NCBI GenBank assembly: GCA_032622095.1
Contig: CP136062.1
Span: 227,056,578 to 227,120,577 of the forward strand
DNA: 64,000 bases
Direction: 5' to 3'
Origin: Siphonodentalium dalli
Taxonomy: Eukaryota > Mollusca > Scaphopoda > Gadilida > Siphonodentaliidae
Positions 52,201 to 56,325 of the stretch are shown here, one piece after another. Each line of letters starts with the position of its first letter. Position 1 is the stretch's first letter. The notes below the pieces were generated by a model that saw only the letters and a list, made by a program, of their open reading frames with translations, was not told the origin of the DNA and searched no databases. The position numbers were made by a program, and so were the translations under genes.

Positions 52201-52871
52201 GTCTGATGGGATTTAGTACCTTTAAACATTCTGATATTTTCACCATATTCTTTGAATCTGTATACTATGCAGTAGTGATGGTAGAGTATATATAAAAATG
52301 AAATGGATTGGGCCCATAAATATTACATATTATAAAGTACGTTCATAATGTGATTCTGTTTGTCCACATTTTATTACTTTAGATTGTATGGTACATTATC
52401 CGAAATCCGTGTGTTTTACGAATTCAGATGATCAAAATAAAAAAATATTGAAATGTTCTAGAAATAGTGACGTCTTGTCCCAGTTCGGATGGAGATATAT
52501 AGGAGGCTATTTCCTTGCGACAGAACCTCTAGTTGACTAGTATCTTTGACTGAAAATTGTTATTTTATATATACACATGTACTTTTAAATAAATGCAGAC
52601 ATTTGAGGAACGAGATACACAATGTGTAATCGTACTCACGGTAAGCCAAGCAGTAGTCCGGATAAAAACGTGGCGAACATGACTCCATGTTGGCCTCACA
52701 AAAATGGTGCATTGTGTCGGGTATATTGAATTCGTTGTAGTAACCAAAGGTACCATATGCACTTTGATATGCACTCTGAAGAGAGGTTTGTCTGGGCACT
52801 ACGTCATCACATAGTGCCATGACAACAAGGGTACACAACAAAACTGCCATTCGGAACATGACGGATTTCAT
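13114..52871 (-). CDS. Secreted serine protease homologue (catalytically dead), seven coding exons
   Basis: Coding exons: 52871-52640, 50179-50006, 48431-48248, 43429-43326, 20177-20034, 17252-17074 and 13272-13114, totalling 1176 nt and 391 residues. Every intron is GT..AG and the phases agree (1,1,2,1,1,0). Domains: signal peptide (about 1-21), Cys-rich region (58-117, nine Cys), Thr/Ser/Ala linker (119-135), and an S1 trypsin-like domain from R148|IGGG. FCSGVIVNSQTIITTKEC (176-193) aligns with the His-57 region, LGEH is at 210-213, and CKIVGWGET at 269-277. Catalytic His, Asp and Ser are replaced by Glu192, Gly234 and Val342 (GDVGGP), so no proteolysis is expected. Such homologues commonly act as binding or regulatory proteins; the role here is unknown. 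The gene spans 39.8 kb because the introns are filled with repeats. Exon joins are inferred from sequence only. Confidence 0.9.
13424..14135 (-). mobile_element. Non-autonomous Helitron (A)
   Basis: Read on the minus strand, it starts TCTATTATATATTTTGGAAG at 14135 with CTGTCTGTGT after it, a typical Helitron 5' terminus. It ends with a hairpin (GCCCGGACGAAGTCGGGC) then CACCTTCTAG, with CTAG at 13427-13424 followed by T. About 712 bp, no coding capacity. The 3' part contains the TCAAGTCGATAGCTCCACCC blocks shared with Helitron B. It lies in intron 6, in the same orientation as the host gene. Confidence 0.75.
14136..14616 (-). mobile_element. Non-autonomous Helitron (B), abutting A
   Basis: On the minus strand the 5' end reads A then TCTCTCTTATATATTTATG near 14616. 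The 3' end has a hairpin (GCCGCCGGTGGCGGGC) then TAACCTGCTAG, whose CTAG is 14139-14136. The body contains repeated blocks with AGATACATTCACAT and TTTCAAGTCGATAGCTCCAC, also seen twice in Helitron A. Its CTAG touches the first base of Helitron A. Confidence 0.7.
14805..14852. other. Perfect 20-bp-arm hairpin
   Basis: TGAGAGGATATGGTGATCCC (14805-14824) and its exact reverse complement are separated by about 7-8 bases rich in A. Short GATCC/TAGGATC words occur nearby (13332, 13365, 15150). It lies within intron 6. Confidence 0.75.
14862..15237. other. Intron 6, nothing recognised
   Basis: AT-rich intronic DNA. A short direct repeat, ATATTTGAAGAAGTGTTTT at 14907 and 14950, and a CCTCCGTAGGAT motif near 15150 shared with about 13338 are the only structures noticed. 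Confidence 0.4.
15238..15440 (+). repeat. Dispersed ~200-bp repeat, copy A
   Basis: Shares ACTCATYRRYGAGTA, GTTGAACTTATT, CTGCTT, AATAATAGAYCATTCCA and GGAGAATMCATTTRGTAT in order with 45203-45450, and parts of it with 18852-19060. The family was not identified. Confidence 0.65.
15441..16025. other. Intron 6, mostly unassigned
   Basis: Contains the perfect palindrome GTTGCGCGCGCAAC at 15820-15833. CATATTGGACTC at 15729 is shared with the hairpin at 16587-16746. Probably part of one or more fold-back elements; no exon is supported. Confidence 0.4.
16026..16147. repeat. Fold-back hairpin with ~58-bp arms
   Basis: GGAGATAAACATACCCTGTT and CATTCTGGGATTCGAGCATG in the left arm are mirrored exactly in the right arm; only a short interval between them mismatches. 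The loop is a few bases. It is intronic and could be a small MITE. Confidence 0.8.
16318..16512 (+). repeat. Diverged tandem duplication of ~80 bp
   Basis: TCTCGTTTCGCTACTC..TTCTGCGCCGAT..CATTCAGATTTGATGCAC..TGAAGCGGCCGATG (from 16318) recurs from 16433 with a few changes. The second copy runs towards the hairpin at 16587. Confidence 0.75.
16587..16746. repeat. Fold-back hairpin with ~66-bp arms
   Basis: CAATGTTGTGTACA, GAGTTTTTC, CTCGTCCAGGTTGT and AAAAGTCATATTGGAC on the left are mirrored on the right through GTCCAATATGACTTTTCACC, leaving an ~18-base loop. Intronic, between exons 6 and 7. Confidence 0.8.
17074..17252 (-). CDS. Exon 6 of the serine protease homologue
   Basis: The acceptor is ATTATTCCAG and the donor is GAT|GTGAGTATA. 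It is 179 nt, phase 1 in and phase 0 out. It encodes residues 281-339 (VQVIPSDVIKVGDVKV, CSGSLELLLSMFPGK, PYNIGCTSPSH, AAACD), the part of the S1 domain between the GWG strand and the catalytic-serine loop. The Cys pairs expected here are partly kept (Cys300, Cys327, Cys338). The stretch before AAACD is Ser/Thr/Ala-rich and unlike the specificity pocket of active trypsins. Confidence 0.88.
17408..18145. repeat. 14-bp minisatellite, ~52 units
   Basis: The unit is GCAGCATTTTGTAT or GCAGCATTTTATTT, with single-base variants. The 14-bp period and the absence of stops leave three frames open, giving spurious ORFs of up to 278 residues. It lies in intron 5, 156 bp upstream of the exon-6 acceptor. 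TATGC and TTTGC variants are clustered, with TTTGC units dominating the right half. Confidence 0.95.
18146..18851. other. Intron 5, no gene seen
   Basis: Includes a C-homopolymer at 18234-18246 and a CCAAGATGGCCATC word (18503-18516) of the type common in dispersed repeats. Otherwise AT-rich and unassigned. Confidence 0.4.
18852..19060 (+). repeat. Dispersed ~200-bp repeat, copy B
   Basis: GGACCATCTTTAACC and TACTAAATACTCATTGACGA correspond to 45203-45240 (GGACCACCTTAACC, TACTAAATACTCATTAACGA). Similarity continues through TGTCTGCTTATA and TTCTTGAAAAYC. A fold-back element follows directly. Confidence 0.65.
19065..19586. mobile_element. Fold-back element, copy 1
   Basis: Starts with a ~136-bp hairpin (19065-19200) whose core reads ATTATCTCATGAGTG..TTTCCACGAGTGGAAA..CACGAATGAGATAAT. 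TTTATTATATGC (19206-19217) then faces GCATATAATAAA (19575-19586) as a 12-bp inverted pair around ~360 bp. The same hairpin core and the same inverted pair occur at 47099-47760. Non-coding and intronic. Confidence 0.7.
19587..20033. other. Intron 5, proximal part
   Basis: No repeat or exon recognised; AT-rich. The intron-5 donor GTAAGTAG begins at 20033 on the minus strand. Confidence 0.4.
20034..20177 (-). CDS. Exon 5 of the serine protease homologue
   Basis: The acceptor CAACTACAG is next to 20177 and the donor is AAG|GTAAGTAG. It is 144 nt, phase 1 in and phase 1 out. It encodes residues 233-279: TGLVTITLNRPIGFNRCVSP aligns with the NDIALLKLxxPxxFxxxVxP block of S1 proteases, so Gly234 occupies the catalytic Asp position. 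ACF and CKIVGWGETSQ follow, with the conserved Cys and GWG. Only 29 bp separate the acceptor from a TTAA-type repeat, and the polypyrimidine tract is poor. Confidence 0.92.
20207..20460 (+). repeat. TTAA-type repeat family 2, copy 1
   Basis: From TTAAAGATACATAATCCGAA it continues with AATT..TTTGGCTTC..GGGTAAA..ATATTTGATTCGAGTCGA..CCATCAAAGCTCAGAG, as in copies at 49263, 51804 and 54295. The right boundary is uncertain. Confidence 0.65.
20461..21302. other. Intron 4, no gene seen
   Basis: AT-rich intronic DNA without a recognised element or exon. Exons 4 and 5 join in phase without needing another exon here. Confidence 0.4.
21303..21798. repeat. Fold-back element whose arms read like protein
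   Basis: Arms at 21303-21412 and 21682-21798 are inverse copies. Read outward, each encodes a similar peptide: GFGKFQFATGFMKRNF and FSINMRDTMP in the right arm, GFGKLQFASGFMK and DTMPWCGMIGLG in the left arm, the latter with a frame change. Both are short and lack splice context. They may derive from a captured exon or a retrocopy, or be chance open frames in a fold-back; the peptide was not recognised. Confidence 0.55.
21799..22412. other. Intron 4, left flank of the giant array
   Basis: Contains a small palindromic cluster, CGCCACCTGGGTGGCGAGGT near 21820, with a further CGCCACCCAGG at 21876. The rest is unassigned. Confidence 0.4.
24110..25030. repeat. Higher-order segment of the 72-bp array, copy 1
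   Basis: Matches 28351-29271 almost base for base at a constant offset of 4241 bp, including marker variants (CTTCGCTATG at 24161, the 1-bp-deleted GACGGGTGACCACC units, CACCTTCTCTATGGATG near 24890). Similarity ends at about 25030. Confidence 0.8.
28351..29271. repeat. Higher-order segment of the 72-bp array, copy 2
   Basis: Partner of 24110-25030 at offset 4241; the same rare variants occur in the same order with only a few differences. Confidence 0.8.
31834..34130. repeat. Higher-order segment of the 72-bp array, copy 1 of ~2.3 kb
   Basis: Marker variants (AATGCGAGACGGG at 31836, GATCACATTCACTATG near 32213, CTTCTGTCCTCG near 32327, runs of GACGATG/GACGGTG units) recur in order in 37220-39454 at offsets of 5313-5386. 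The offset shifts are explained by one extra monomer, a 12-bp deletion near 33305 and a 1-bp deletion near 33893 in this copy. Confidence 0.75.
37220..39454. repeat. Higher-order segment of the 72-bp array, copy 2 of ~2.3 kb
   Basis: Partner of 31834-34130. Parts of the same order also appear in 26650-27900 and 35800-36200, so block duplication has happened repeatedly. Confidence 0.75.
43326..43429 (-). CDS. Exon 4 of the serine protease homologue, overlapping the array
   Basis: The acceptor is TTTCATTAG and the donor AGAA|GTATGT. It is 104 nt, phase 2 in and phase 1 out. It encodes residues 198-231: QTVGNGTDISVTLGEHAIQT and GQQTITPSHIHEDR, matching the GEHxxxxxEGxxQ..VxxxIxHP segment of S1 proteases. 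Its final 32 nt are the first unit of the 72-bp array. Joined to exon 5 it gives HEDR-S-TGLVTITL. If the donor were skipped, the frame would run on through about 3.7 kb of array to a stop near 39577. The exon is small and easily missed because automated calls would merge it with the array. Confidence 0.9.
43430..44227. other. Intron 3, distal part
   Basis: Includes a C-homopolymer at 43625-43635. GGATTGGAGGACAAGTTCTG (43919-43938) is also found near 9383, a dispersed-repeat block. No exon is supported. Confidence 0.45.
44228..44355. repeat. Imperfect fold-back hairpin
   Basis: AGTTCTCCCGCT pairs with AGCGGGAGAACT, CGAACGTTTCC with GGAAACATTCG, and the outer AGGCGGTCTCA with TGAGATCGCCT. It lies 23 bp left of the first intact palindromic MITE. 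Confidence 0.7.
44379..44766. mobile_element. Palindromic TTAA MITE (piggyBac-like), intact copy 1
   Basis: The element is bounded by TTAACCCTTTACCCAACA and its exact reverse complement TGTTGGGTAAAGGGTTAA, an 18-bp match including the TTAA. TTAA target duplication plus CCC/GGG termini is the hallmark of piggyBac-type ends. Inside are two 69-bp near-perfect palindromes (44532-44600 and 44668-44736), each built on GCCAATGCATTCTCTTATAT and TGCGAGTCGACC, separated by a 67-bp AT-rich spacer. Non-coding, 388 bp, in intron 3. Confidence 0.85.
44767..45202. other. Intron 3, nothing recognised
   Basis: AT-rich; no exon or clear element was found. Confidence 0.4.
45203..45450 (+). repeat. Dispersed ~200-bp repeat, copy C
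   Basis: Same order of blocks as 15238-15440 and 18852-19060, starting GGACCACCTTAACC and running through AATAATAGACCATTCCA to GGAGAATACATTTGGTATA. Confidence 0.65.
45451..45963. other. Intron 3, mixed unassigned DNA
   Basis: GGCATTGCACC occurs at about 45477 and 45528 around a GGGGTTGGGGAGCCCCAACC hairpin. AAAGGGTTAA at 45934-45943 resembles a TTAA-element end but has no partner. No exon is supported. Confidence 0.4.
45964..46252. mobile_element. Palindromic TTAA MITE, internally deleted copy 2
   Basis: Ends are TTAACCCTTTATCCAACA and TGTTGGGTAAAGTGTTAA, each with one change. It is inverted relative to copy 1, so the CACAATGTGGTCAATGAGCC tail lies on the right. The first palindrome is cut in half and joined directly to the second; the spacer is lost. 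Intron 3. Confidence 0.85.
46360..48280 (-). repeat. Array of ~17 units derived from the exon 3 / intron 3 junction
   Basis: Units of about 63-95 bp share, on the minus strand, ATTATTACCACCACGGAATG then TCTGTCTAGAGTGTGAGTTT and an AT-rich spacer of AATAAT/TTATTA words. The first unit is exon 3 itself: ATTATTACCACCAAGGAATG then TCTGTCTCGAGT|GTGAGTTT. Most units thus copy the coding tail and the splice donor (AGAGT|GTGAGT; some AGAGTATGAGT). Spacer length varies through slippage. The array is interrupted at about 47086-47760 by a fold-back element. In these units the frame would meet TGA at the donor, so unspliced read-through would stop. Confidence 0.92.
47099..47760. mobile_element. Fold-back element, copy 2, inserted in the exon-3 array
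   Basis: A ~155-bp hairpin (47099-47253) has near-perfect arms containing GGTGCAAGGAAGTACAGAAT and its complement, with the shared core ATTATCTCATGAGTG / CACGAATGAGATAAT. TTTATTATATGC (47260-47271) then faces GCATATAATAAA (47748-47759). CATCGAGTCGGTC is duplicated near 47658 and 47681. It splits the minisatellite, so it inserted after or during the amplification. Confidence 0.75.
48248..48431 (-). CDS. Exon 3 of the serine protease homologue
   Basis: The acceptor is CTTTTCAG and the donor CGAGT|GTGAGTTTT. It is 184 nt, phase 1 in and phase 2 out. It encodes residues 137-196: CEYSRYEGMNPRIGGGSTTS, then CQNPWIAVL and FCSGVIVNSQTIITTKEC. R148|IGGG sits where the zymogen cleavage R|IVGG lies, with one residue altered. 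FCSG..TTKEC is the Cys42-Cys58 segment with Glu192 in place of catalytic His. The last ~32 nt are the first unit of the 46360-48280 array. Confidence 0.93.
48432..49262. other. Intron 2, proximal part
   Basis: AT-rich, with no recognised repeat or exon. Short open frames on the plus strand (48611-48960) show no family features. Confidence 0.4.
49263..49530 (+). repeat. TTAA-type repeat family 2, copy 2
   Basis: Starts TTAAAGGTACTCAATCCGAT and continues with TTTCTTTGGCTTT..GGGGTAAAA..ATATTTGATTCGAGTCAAGG. It also holds an internal hairpin at about 49448-49525 (AACTCTAAAATCAAGTG / CACTTGATTTTTGAGTT). The right end is not resolved. Confidence 0.7.
49629..49970. repeat. Palindromic TTAA MITE, truncated copy 3
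   Basis: Begins with the internal AT-rich spacer (AAAATTGTTAAA..AATGTAAGAAA words) and contains one 69-bp palindrome (about 49772-49840) and the CACAATGTGGTCAATGAGCC tail. It ends around 49970 without the GGGTAAAGGGTTAA terminus. It lies 35 bp past the exon-2 donor, in intron 2. Confidence 0.75.
50006..50179 (-). CDS. Exon 2 of the serine protease homologue: Cys-rich region and linker
   Basis: The acceptor is TTTTTTGAAG and the chosen donor AAAAA|GTGCGT; a weaker in-phase alternative is ACCA|GTGTCT, 15 nt shorter. It is 174 nt, phase 1 in and phase 1 out. It encodes TTCLPGWTPTPSVSYYYALY and RRSCTRWCAGCQNSYQYSCG, followed by a Thr/Ser/Ala-rich linker. The Cys spacing recalls small disulfide modules such as ShKT, but the match is not good enough to name. 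With Cys58, 65 and 74 from exon 1 it makes a nine-Cys N-terminal region. Confidence 0.85.
50435..50956. mobile_element. Fold-back MITE in intron 1
   Basis: Ends are CACTCTTAGAACAAATGTGT and its exact inverse. Arms run ~75 bp at high identity (TTGATCTTAAACAAAATTGT), then a nested inner hairpin (AAAGCTGCC..TTGGCAGC and its mirror). 522 bp, non-coding. A target duplication is not obvious. Confidence 0.75.
50996..51420. mobile_element. Fold-back element with internal ~30-bp repeats
   Basis: Left arm words GGCTGAATAGGTCATTG, TCGAGCAAAAAGACACCCAG, GATATCAAAGTCTCACCAAAC and TTTTGTTTAGTCGTCTGCTA are mirrored from 51275 to 51420. The left arm contains AAAAAGACAC or AAAATGACAC three times at ~30-40-bp spacing; the right arm has two. 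Starts 40 bp right of the previous MITE. Confidence 0.75.
51804..52225. mobile_element. TTAA-type repeat family 2, complete copy 3
   Basis: Bounded by TTAAAGGTACTCAATCCGAT and an inverse end with TAGTACCTTTAA. Arms of ~170 bp contain TTACTATTTCTTTGGCTTC, ATATTTGATTCGAGTCGAGG and CAGAGTGATCAGATAT and their mirrors; the centre is ~80 bp. The TTAA at both ends suggests a piggyBac- or Kolobok-type target preference. Non-coding, intron 1. Confidence 0.75.
52226..52639. other. Intron 1, proximal part
   Basis: AT-rich, with no repeat or exon recognised apart from the exon-1 donor at 52639 on the minus strand. Confidence 0.4.
52640..52871 (-). CDS. Exon 1: start codon, signal peptide and first Cys
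   Basis: ATG at 52871-52869 opens MKSVMFRMAVLLCTLVVMAL, a clear secretory signal with cleavage likely near residue 21. Then come VVPRQTSLQSAYQSAYGTFG, a Tyr-rich stretch, and CEANMESCSPRFYPDYCLAY. The donor is TTACC|GTGAGT. It is 232 nt, phase 1 out, and the split codon with exon 2 gives Arg78. In-frame ATGs at codons 5 and 8 would still leave a shorter hydrophobic N-terminus; the first is preferred for full length and because it follows the TATA element by ~50 bp. Confidence 0.88.
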
Positions 52872-52921
52872 TGAAGTTTGCGTGCGAATTTCGAAATGAG
52901 GTGGCTGATGTTCGCAGGGTC

Positions 52922-52927
52922 TTTATA
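52922..52927 (-). promoter_or_regulatory. Candidate TATA box of the protease-homologue gene
   Basis: AAAATATAAAGACC on the minus strand, TATAAA 51-56 bp upstream of the start codon, placing transcription start near 52895 with a ~25-nt leader. No transcript support. Confidence 0.5.
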
Positions 52928-53108
52928 TTTTGTACGCGAGAACATCCTGGTCTCAACAAGGAAGTTTCGATTTAATTGAAATGTTTGCGATTCCCTGCGT
53001 AATCTTACCTCGCAAGAAAGCCAATTAATTCTTCTTATAGATAATACTATTATACAGACATCAAACGACTGCAACTTAACTAAATATCACGAACGTGATA
53101 ATGTGTTA

Positions 53109-53508
53109 TTAACCCTTTACCCAACAGAAGGGCCCTGTGCCAATGCATTCTCTTATATATGCGAGTCGACCATAGGTCGCCTCGCATATATAAGAGAATG
53201 CATTGGCTTAACACATTAAAAATTATAAAATTGTTAAAGAATGTAAGAAAAAATGGTAAAAAGTGTTAAAAAAAGATTTTTTTTAGGCCAATGCATTCTC
53301 TTATATATGCGAGGCGACCTATGGTCGACTCGCATATATAAGAGAATGCATTGGCACAGGGTATAACTGTAACTATCACAATGTGGTCAAGGAGCCGGTT
53401 CCAATGATATCCATATTTGTATGGTTCTATTGAGACAGACCGAAGATATTTTAGGCTGTTGAAGCTTTATTTGGCCGGTTTTGGCCGGTTTGTTGGGTAA
53501 AGGGTTAA
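53109..53508. mobile_element. Palindromic TTAA MITE, intact copy 4
   Basis: Ends TTAACCCTTTACCCAACA and TGTTGGGTAAAGGGTTAA are identical to copy 1, but the interior is in the opposite orientation. Both 69-bp palindromes are present (about 53140-53208 and 53287-53355), with the AT-rich spacer between them. 400 bp, ~240 bp upstream of the gene start. Confidence 0.87.
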
Positions 53509-53539
53509 CAAGGCTGCAAATAGTGTTTGTTATTTGCAG

Positions 53540-53925
53540 AATGAGGTCCCCAGAGGGTGAATTTAGTGACGCTATCCTGCGCAGTGGCCCAGCATCACCA
53601 AATTCACCATCTGGGTACCTAATTCTACTTATAGGCCTCAACTGCTATGGGAGAACTATAATCAGATTGGAGTTCTCAGGAGATCCGAAGTTGGTGACGT
53701 TCGCCCATTAGTCACCTCGATTATGCATTTTATCTTCTGCAAATTAGGGGAAATAGAACCTTCACAGAAGGAAAAAAGTAACTAAAACAATGTTAATTTG
53801 AGACTATAAATACTTCTCAGAAGATGATGCCTAAGCAAAATGAGGTCCACAGAGGGTGAATTTGGTGATGTTAGCTCTCTGTGCAGGTTAACACAACTAG
53901 ATTCACCCTCTGGGGACCTCATTCA
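53540..53925. repeat. Two related hairpins
   Basis: AATGAGGTCC.CAGAGGGTGAA at 53540 and 53838 each face an inverse copy (TTCACC.TCTGGG.ACCT) about 50 bases on, giving two stem-loops of ~85 bp. They could mark the two ends of one small element. The interval between them is unassigned. Confidence 0.65.
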
Positions 53926-54294
53926 TGACAGACACACTATTTTCAGACTTGGTTAATAATGCATCGCAAGTTGCCACGTCAATACACATAAACTGGTGCA
54001 CAGCTCAGCCATATGTTGCGGCGTTCCAGTATTCATTGTACGGTTTCAGGGGAATGCAGTTTTCTTTTACACGAACACGAACGATTTTATTTAAAACCGG
54101 ATCTATGTGTTGGAGATAATCATAGAGTACATGCCTATCCATTATACTTTACATAACACACATCATAATATAAAGCAGAGATTTTGCAATTATTATAGTT
54201 CTCAGCACACGGGGTATGTGGTATGTGTCTTCTGGTGCCATTCACCAGTTCTGCACCGAACGGACATGCCTCATTTGAGCCCCAAAACCTTTTG

Positions 54295-55721
54295 TTAAAA
54301 ATGCACAATCCGAATTAACGCTCGCAAATTACTATTTCCTTGGCTTCATGGGTAAAAAATATTTGATTCGAGTCAAGGATCCCACCCATCAAAGCCCAGG
54401 GTGATCAGATATCGGTTTTTGAAATATATTAATTTTCACCACCGATACTTGTAGTGGCCCAGTAAAAAGTCGACAAGAAGACGGTCTCGGACCAAATTTC
54501 TGATGAAGATGGATAACTCTAAAATCAAGTGGCTTTTTTGTGCCAGATTTTTGACAAACTCAGAAAATTTCGTTGAACAAAATGTTGATAAATAACAGGT
54601 TTTGCAGGGGGAAGACTGCATTTTTTTTTTCGAACACTAGGCGGGGTGGGTTGGTGGTTCAGCAACCCAGCTTACACATTTTTTACTGACCCTGTAAATT
54701 TTTCCCTGGAGTCATTTTTCTTCAAAATAATGGGACAAAGTTTTAAATAATGCTTCTATTATGTAATAGGTATGCACTTAACTCTTGGTTTGGGGGGGGG
54801 GTGTTGAGTTCACCATCAGTTAATAATGAGGGATGACACCAAGGGGTAATAAAAAGTTCAGCTTACTAAATGTTTTCATCAAGGATCTATCAATGCACAT
54901 TGACATGGAAGGCTCAGATTTAAATAGTTCTATTCAAAATCATTTATTCAACCTGATATAAATGAAAACATAGCACTAATAGATTCTTTAAATAAATGTA
55001 TTTTACTCTTTGCATCACTAAATCCTTTAACATACCTGCAGAGCTTATCCCTCGTCCTATCAACACCAATCTTCATATGGATCTTCGGTGTGGCCTCTCG
55101 ATGGGTGCCTACCATATTTTCCCGAATTTTGTGGGGGAAAAAGGGCTGTCAGTGGCCATCTTGGATTTTACTCTTTGTATGACCAAATACATATGGACCT
55201 TCATATGGACCTTCGAAGTGACCTCTAGATTGGAGCCTCCAGTTTTAACCCATTTAAAAAAAAAACAAACATGGCCACCAGCAGCCATCTTAGATTTCAA
55301 ATGTCAATCCATCAGCATACTATACAGCCCACATTTATTGGACAATTGTTTTAGAACTTTACAGTCTTATTGGTAAATAAAAAGTAGGAATGCTTCTATA
55401 ATCATGATACGGAACATTCATCAGATAAGATCAGGAAAACTGAGTAAAATAGAAGCAGTTTGGAGTGGGTGTGTCCCTATCTCAGAATCGGAAAATATTC
55501 AAATTAGTGGGTGGTGGGTACCCAGAGGGCGGAAAAAATAAAAAGGCGCCTAATGTCCGGAATTTTTTTCCCTGAGCCCCTTTTGTTCTATAGTTGATTG
55601 TGGTTATCATTATTTTGGGCAATTAATCGATACTGATAAATGAAGCGGCATTTCCAAAAATGTTGTTGTTGTTGGAATCTGATGATATGAGGACCATCGA
55701 ATCGGATTGAGTTACCTTTAA
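54295..55721. mobile_element. TTAA-type repeat family 2, longer copy 4 (1.43 kb)
   Basis: Starts TTAAAAATGCACAATCCGAA with the same subterminal blocks as the other copies (TTCCTTGGCTTC, ATATTTGATTCGAGTC, GTGATCAGATATCG). It ends with ATCGGATTGAGTTACCTTTAA, the inverse of the family terminus. The ~1 kb interior has no transposase-like frame; it includes CATCTTGGATTTTACTCTTTG and relatives as a local duplication near 55157. Whether the two ends belong to one insertion is inferred from the TTAA termini. Confidence 0.5.
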
Positions 55722-55734
55722 CTATAACTTTGGT

Positions 55735-56325
55735 GGATATCGACGACTAAAACATTGTTATCGATGTTAGTGCCCCCCCTCTCACCATCCCTGACCTAAA
55801 CGGCACCAAAGGTGGCGTCGTTAACCCACATGATTTGATTGATTCCTCGTATCATTGGAGAAGAATGTTTATGAATTTATATTGGAAATTAATGATAAAT
55901 ATATTAGTATCAGCTTTGGTACCCCTACCCTCCCCATTCATGACTTGAACGGTGCCACTTTTGACACATTTAAACTGCGTCCATTACACTCATGATACCA
56001 TGAGGATGAGTATTTATTATGAGTTCGGTTGTTATAGGCAACTAAACAATTAAATTATTATGAAATGTAGTGCCCCCTCCATCTCTCATGCAAGCGGCAC
56101 CAATTTGGCGTCTTTGAATAACACGATTATAGATTCCTTATATCGTGGAGAATAATATGTATCAATGTGTGCGCCCCCCCCCCCCATCCGTACACCCCAG
56201 CCGACTCGAACGGCGCCATATCATGGAGATTATTGTTTTAGTTTGGTAGAAAACGCGACAAAATAGTTCATCATTTTGCTGCCCCTCCCACTTTTCTGGC
56301 CGTGACACCAACGGATTCACTTAAA
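55735..56325 (-). repeat. Inverted relative of the 9.5-11 kb Helitron-like repeat
   Basis: On the minus strand, blocks such as GGTGCCGTTTAGGTCAGGGA, GGCACCGTTCAAGTC, AGACGCCAAATTGGTGCCG and GGCGCCGTTCGAGTC match the internal repeats near 9.7-10.6 kb. It borders the 32-bp minisatellite. Confidence 0.7.

Noticed and set aside
55109-55300. Minus-strand open frame starting MKSKMAAGG
   Set aside because: Comes from CAAGATGGC-type repeat words inside the proposed TTAA element and is repeated locally; typical of transposon interiors, not a gene.
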